64,000 nt of DNA from assembly GCA_018816555.1 (NCBI GenBank), contig JAHIVT010000032.1, forward strand, positions 18,155 through 82,154, written 5' to 3'. The DNA is from Pseudomonadota bacterium (GTDB lineage Bacteria; Desulfobacterota; Desulfobulbia; Desulfobulbales; SURF-16). A model generated the notes under the pieces. It saw only the letters and a program-made list of their open reading frames with translations, was not told the origin of the DNA and did not search any database. The translations under genes were made by a program, and so were the position numbers. Positions 60,325-64,000 of the stretch are shown here, piece by piece; positions within the stretch are counted from its first letter, which is position 1, and every line of letters starts with the position of its first letter.

Positions 60325-60657
60325 TCACATTTCATCAAGCACAACAGTAATATGGCTTGACCTCTTTAATATCCTTGAAGCTCTCCCCATGGCTCTGGGG
60401 CGGATACGTTTCAGCATTGGTCCGCCATCGATAAATATTTTTTTAACAAACAAGGTATCAACATCAATTGCCTCATTCTGGCTGGCATTTGCCACAGCGG
60501 ATTCGACAACCTTACGGATAATACGCGCACCTTTTTTCGGAGTGAATTTCAGGGTGTTCAGCGCATTATCAACCTGTTTGCCACGAATCATATCAGCGAC
60601 AAGCCGCGCCTTTTGAGGCGATATTCTTATATTTTTTACAACAGCCTTTGCTTCCAT
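60325..60657 (-). CDS. rplV: 50S ribosomal protein L22
   Basis: [47 protein letters not shown]. Confidence 0.98.
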   Translation of the reverse strand: MEAKAVVKNIRISPQKARLVADMIRGKQVDNALNTLKFTPKKGARIIRKVVESAVANASQNEAIDVDTLFVKKIFIDGGPMLKRIRPRAMGRASRILKRSSHITVVLDEM

Positions 60658-60690
60658 CGGTTAATGACTCCTTTTCAGGTGACCGTCTTA

Positions 60691-60966
60691 TTACTTTTTG
60701 CCTTTCCTGTCACCTGCATGACTATAAAATGTCCGCGTCGGTGAAAATTCACCAAACTTGTGTCCAACCATATTTTCTGTGACAAAAATAGGAATAAATT
60801 TTTTCCCATTATGAACAGCAAAGGTTAAACCAACCATTTCAGGAAGGATATCCGAACGCCTGGACCAGGTTTTAATAACCTTGCGGGATCCTGTCTCCTT
60901 TGCGCTTTCAACCTTACTCATTAAATGGTCATCAATAAATGGACCTTTTTTAATTGACCGTCCCAT
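60691..60966 (-). CDS. rpsS: 30S ribosomal protein S19
   Basis: [19 protein letters not shown]. Confidence 0.98.
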   Translation of the reverse strand: MGRSIKKGPFIDDHLMSKVESAKETGSRKVIKTWSRRSDILPEMVGLTFAVHNGKKFIPIFVTENMVGHKFGEFSPTRTFYSHAGDRKGKK

Positions 60967-60979
60967 GCTCTATCTCCCT

Positions 60980-61804
60980 TTATGACCGTTTCTTGACGAT
61001 ATCCTTATCAGATGGCTTCTTCTTCCTCGTCTTGTATCCCTTGGTCGGAATACCCCAAGGTGTACATGGATGACGCCCACCTGAACTTTTACCTTCACCG
61101 CCGCCCATGGGATGATCATGCGGGTTCATGGCAACGCCACGAACCTTCGGCCTGTTGCCTTGCCAACGATTACGTCCTGCCTTGCCGATTTTTTCGCTCT
61201 CATGTTCAATGTTGCCGATCTGTCCGATACAGGCTCTGCACAACCGATGGAATCTGCGAACCTCACCGGATGGAAGTTTAACAAGAACATGATCGCCTTC
61301 TTTAGCCATCAACTGCGCTGAGGCACCAGCACTGCGCACCATCTGTGCACCTTTGCCAATGCGCATTTCAACGTTATGGATAATACTGCCGAGAGGTATA
61401 TTGGCCATGGGCAGGCAATTGCCGACCTTGATGTCAACTTTATCCCCAGCCTCGACAATATCACCTACTTTAATGCCTAAAGGAGAGAGAATGTATCTCT
61501 TCTCTCCATCCGCATAAAAGAGCAGAGCGATATTTGCTGACCGGTTCGGGTCATATTCAATTGCTGCTACCTTGGCAGGAATATTTTCCTTGTCCCTCTT
61601 GAAATCAATTACCCTATATTTACGTTTATGGCCTCCACCTATATGTCTGGCGGTAATGCGTCCATTATTATTACGTCCACCAGATTTTTGCAGCGGTTTA
61701 ACCAAACCTTTTTCAGGTCCGGTTTTTGACAGTTCCGGATTGATAATCGAAACATAGTTTCTTCTACCCGGTGATGTCGGTTTATAGGTCTTCATTGTTG
61801 CCAT
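60980..61804 (-). CDS. rplB: 50S ribosomal protein L2
   Basis: [44 protein letters not shown]. Confidence 0.98.
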   Translation of the reverse strand: MATMKTYKPTSPGRRNYVSIINPELSKTGPEKGLVKPLQKSGGRNNNGRITARHIGGGHKRKYRVIDFKRDKENIPAKVAAIEYDPNRSANIALLFYADGEKRYILSPLGIKVGDIVEAGDKVDIKVGNCLPMANIPLGSIIHNVEMRIGKGAQMVRSAGASAQLMAKEGDHVLVKLPSGEVRRFHRLCRACIGQIGNIEHESEKIGKAGRNRWQGNRPKVRGVAMNPHDHPMGGGEGKSSGGRHPCTPWGIPTKGYKTRKKKPSDKDIVKKRS

Positions 61805-61849
61805 TTCTTACCCCGATTATTTAATTATACGATAAGCAGTAAAGCAAGA

Positions 61850-62140
61850 TTACAGCTGTTCAAGAAAATCAATCTTATGCCCTTCAGCCAGGGTGATAAC
61901 AGCTTTCTTCCAATCCGGACGTTGACCAAAATGGGTGCCGATACGTTTCTGTTTCCCATGCATATTGGCAGTGCGAACCTTGTCAACCTTGACGTTAAAA
62001 AGATGTTCAACGGCCTTTTTGATCTGAATCTTATTAGCCTTTGCATTCACCTTCATCACAACCTGGTTGTTTTCTTCCTGCAATATCATGCCTTTTTCCG
62101 TAAGGCACGGTTTCTTTATGACATTATAGATATCAATCAT
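61850..62140 (-). CDS. rplW: 50S ribosomal protein L23
   Basis: KPCLTEKGMILQEENNQVVMKVNAKANKIQIKKAVEHLFNVKV. Confidence 0.97.
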   Translation of the reverse strand: MIDIYNVIKKPCLTEKGMILQEENNQVVMKVNAKANKIQIKKAVEHLFNVKVDKVRTANMHGKQKRIGTHFGQRPDWKKAVITLAEGHKIDFLEQL

Positions 62141-62760
62141 GAAAGCAACCTCTCTTCAAGCTGGCCAATACAAGACTGGAGTAATATTATGTTTTTATGC
62201 AGAAGCACATCATATACATTCACTCCTGCCGTGGGAATCACCTTGTAGCCGACTGCATTTCGTGATGATTTTTCCAGCTTTTCATCATTTTCAGGGATAA
62301 CTATAAGTGCATTGTCAAGATTCAGCGTTCCCATCACACTGACAAAATTTTTCGTCTTGATTTCTTCCAAGTCAAAATTGTCCAGCACCACAAGACGTTT
62401 TTCAGAAAAACGAGAGCTCAGGGCCATTCTCAAACCCAGTCTGCGCACCTTCTTGGTCAGTCTTATGCTGTAGCTACGGGGCTTGGGACCAAAGGCCGTA
62501 CCACCACCGCGCCAAACCGGCGAACGCTTGCTGCCCGAGCGTGCACGACCGGTCCCTTTCTGACGCCAAGGTTTGGCGTTGCTGCCTTGAACCTCAGCAC
62601 GGGTCTTGGTGCATGCATTGCCGGAGCGCTTGTTTGCCAACTGCATTTTGACGATATCGTGGAGAATGTAGGGTTTTACTTCGACGCCGAACAGCGCGTC
62701 ATTCAAATCCACTTCTCCCACTTTTTCATTCTTTATGTTAACTATGCCTGTAACTGCCAT
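62137..62760 (-). CDS. rplD: 50S ribosomal protein L4
   Basis: PWRQKGTGRARSGSKRSPVWRGGGTAFGPKPRSY. Confidence 0.98.
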   Translation of the reverse strand: MAVTGIVNIKNEKVGEVDLNDALFGVEVKPYILHDIVKMQLANKRSGNACTKTRAEVQGSNAKPWRQKGTGRARSGSKRSPVWRGGGTAFGPKPRSYSIRLTKKVRRLGLRMALSSRFSEKRLVVLDNFDLEEIKTKNFVSVMGTLNLDNALIVIPENDEKLEKSSRNAVGYKVIPTAGVNVYDVLLHKNIILLQSCIGQLEERLLS

Positions 62761-62781
62761 TTTCCGGCACCTCTTTATCTT

Positions 62782-63411
62782 TTACTTTGTAAAAATCTGA
62801 AGCAATTCGTTTGTCGTGCCAGGCAGGGAACCTTTGATAACCATGACATTCTCTGCATCACGAATATCAACAATTGTCACATTCTTTTTGGTAACAAGAT
62901 TGTTGCCCATCTGGCCAGGCATCTTTTTGCCTTTCACAACTTTGCTGGGCCAGGCACTGCATCCTATTGATCCAGGTGCACGATGAAACATTGAACCGTG
63001 GGATTTGCCTCCGCCCTTGAATCCATGGCGTCTAATAACACCCTGGAAACCGCGGCCCTTAGCAAGTCCAGACACATCGACGATATCACCAATCTTGAAA
63101 AGATCACTGATAAGGATTTGCTGGCCAAGCTCGAATTTCTCCGGATCAGCTACACGGAATTCCTTAACATGATAAAAGCCACCTTTCCCTGCACTATTGA
63201 AATGGCCCATCATAGGCTTGTTGATCCGGGTTTCTTTTTTGGTACCGAAACCAACCTGGATGGCGTTATATCCTTCTTTGCTTTCGGTCTTTTTCTGCAG
63301 CACAACACAAGGACCTGCCTCAACCACAGTTACGCCAACAGCATCACCGACCTCTGTGTAGATTCGGGTCATCCCAATCTTTTTTCCTAATATACCAAGT
63401 GTCCTAGGCAT
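62782..63411 (-). CDS. rplC: 50S ribosomal protein L3
   Basis: LGILGKKIGMTRIYTEVGDAVGVTVVEAGPCVV. Confidence 0.98.
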   Translation of the reverse strand: MPRTLGILGKKIGMTRIYTEVGDAVGVTVVEAGPCVVLQKKTESKEGYNAIQVGFGTKKETRINKPMMGHFNSAGKGGFYHVKEFRVADPEKFELGQQILISDLFKIGDIVDVSGLAKGRGFQGVIRRHGFKGGGKSHGSMFHRAPGSIGCSAWPSKVVKGKKMPGQMGNNLVTKKNVTIVDIRDAENVMVIKGSLPGTTNELLQIFTK

Positions 63412-63512
63412 GATTCTTATCCTTGTTATTTTTCAGAAAAACAGCCGATAAAAAACATTATCTGCATGATCTTCCGTTTGCCTTATCCATTCAAATCTTA
63501 AAAAGATGTGAA

Positions 63513-63824
63513 TTAAAGCTTAATTTCCACATCAACACCCGCAGAAAGTTCAAGCTTCATTAAGGCGTCGATTGTCTGCTGAGTTGGTTCTAATATATCA
63601 AGCAATCTGCGATGCGTGCGCATTTCAAACTGCTCACGGGATTTTTTATCAACATGAGGTGAGCGCAGTACGCAATACTTGTTGATAGATGTAGGCAATG
63701 GAATCGGTCCCGCAATAGTTGCACCCGTCCTCTTTGCTGTGTCTACTATCTCATGAGTAGATTGATCTAACAGTTTATGATCATAGCCTTTCAGCCTGAT
63801 ACGGATTTTCTGTGTTTGTATCAT
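63513..63824 (-). CDS. rpsJ: 30S ribosomal protein S10
   Basis: [35 protein letters not shown]. Confidence 0.98.
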   Translation of the reverse strand: MIQTQKIRIRLKGYDHKLLDQSTHEIVDTAKRTGATIAGPIPLPTSINKYCVLRSPHVDKKSREQFEMRTHRRLLDILEPTQQTIDALMKLELSAGVDVEIKL

Positions 63825-63834
63825 GCTAATTCCC

Positions 63835-64000
63835 TTATTCAATAATCTCGTTAATTACACCGGCACCCACTGTACGTCCACCTTCGCGGATCGCAAAACG
63901 AAGTCCGACTTCCATCGCTATCGGGGTGATCAGGTTGCCCTCTACGGTTACGTTGTCACCGGGCATTACCATCTCTACTCCCTCAGGAAGGGTCACAACA
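63835..64000 (-). CDS. tuf: Elongation factor Tu, C-terminal part (truncated by window)
   Basis: Manual translation [54 protein letters not shown]. Confidence 0.97.
   Translation of the reverse strand, partial: VVTLPEGVEMVMPGDNVTVEGNLITPIAMEVGLRFAIREGGRTVGAGVINEIIE

Noticed and set aside
48492-64000. Gene order of the ribosomal superoperon, including secY directly next to map without adk
   Set aside because: Ordinary variation of the S10/spc/alpha order; not considered novel.
1-64000. CRISPR arrays, tRNA/rRNA genes, phage modules, toxin-antitoxin pairs
   Set aside because: Looked for on both strands by eye; no supportable candidate seen.

Overview
The window looks chromosomal and Desulfobacterota-like (an inference from gene content; taxonomy was not tested). 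The right third, about 48.4-64 kb, is a minus-strand S10/spc/alpha ribosomal protein superoperon running from tuf (partial) to rplQ. It includes rpmJ, which the supplied ORF track misses. Centre-right, 37.3-47.9 kb, is an aromatic amino-acid / aryl-acid cluster: iorA, iorB, paaK, an ACT-domain gene, livK, livH, livM, livG, livF and a second paaK. At 32.6-37.0 kb is a thiazole operon (thiF, thiS, thiG, thiH) ending in a stand-alone AICAR transformylase. At 27.4-32.5 kb is a five-gene Lol/FtsX-like ABC outer-membrane trafficking operon. The left part is accessory: a PA2778/PA2779 pair, a TerB-like protein, an RluA-type synthase, a divergent DisA_N (diadenylate cyclase) protein, tandem Tat-type solute-binding proteins next to a hybrid histidine kinase, a membrane-anchored SpoT-like HD protein, an M48 protease, mtgA, an NMO-like protein, an MFS transporter, a zinc-ribbon rhomboid, a CcdA-like protein, two DUF1566 proteins and a PhnD-like protein. 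Observations beyond gene calling: (1) a GEMM-I-type riboswitch with an overlapping terminator upstream of a DUF1566 gene (27204-27302, minus); (2) two inverted-orientation copies of a ~100 bp MITE-like repeat (8702-8800 and 42882-42987), one touching a kinase start codon and one inside the liv operon; (3) a second ~100 bp dispersed repeat family (22568-22666, 32498-32606); (4) four sequence-unrelated 7/8/9-bp tandem arrays in intergenic or intercistronic spacers; (5) a 31-aa membrane microprotein translationally coupled between DUF2007 and GIY-YIG genes; (6) a remnant of a sensor protein behind the PhnD-like gene. No CRISPR array, tRNA, rRNA or intact transposase was recognised. All calls are by eye from sequence; no searches were run.
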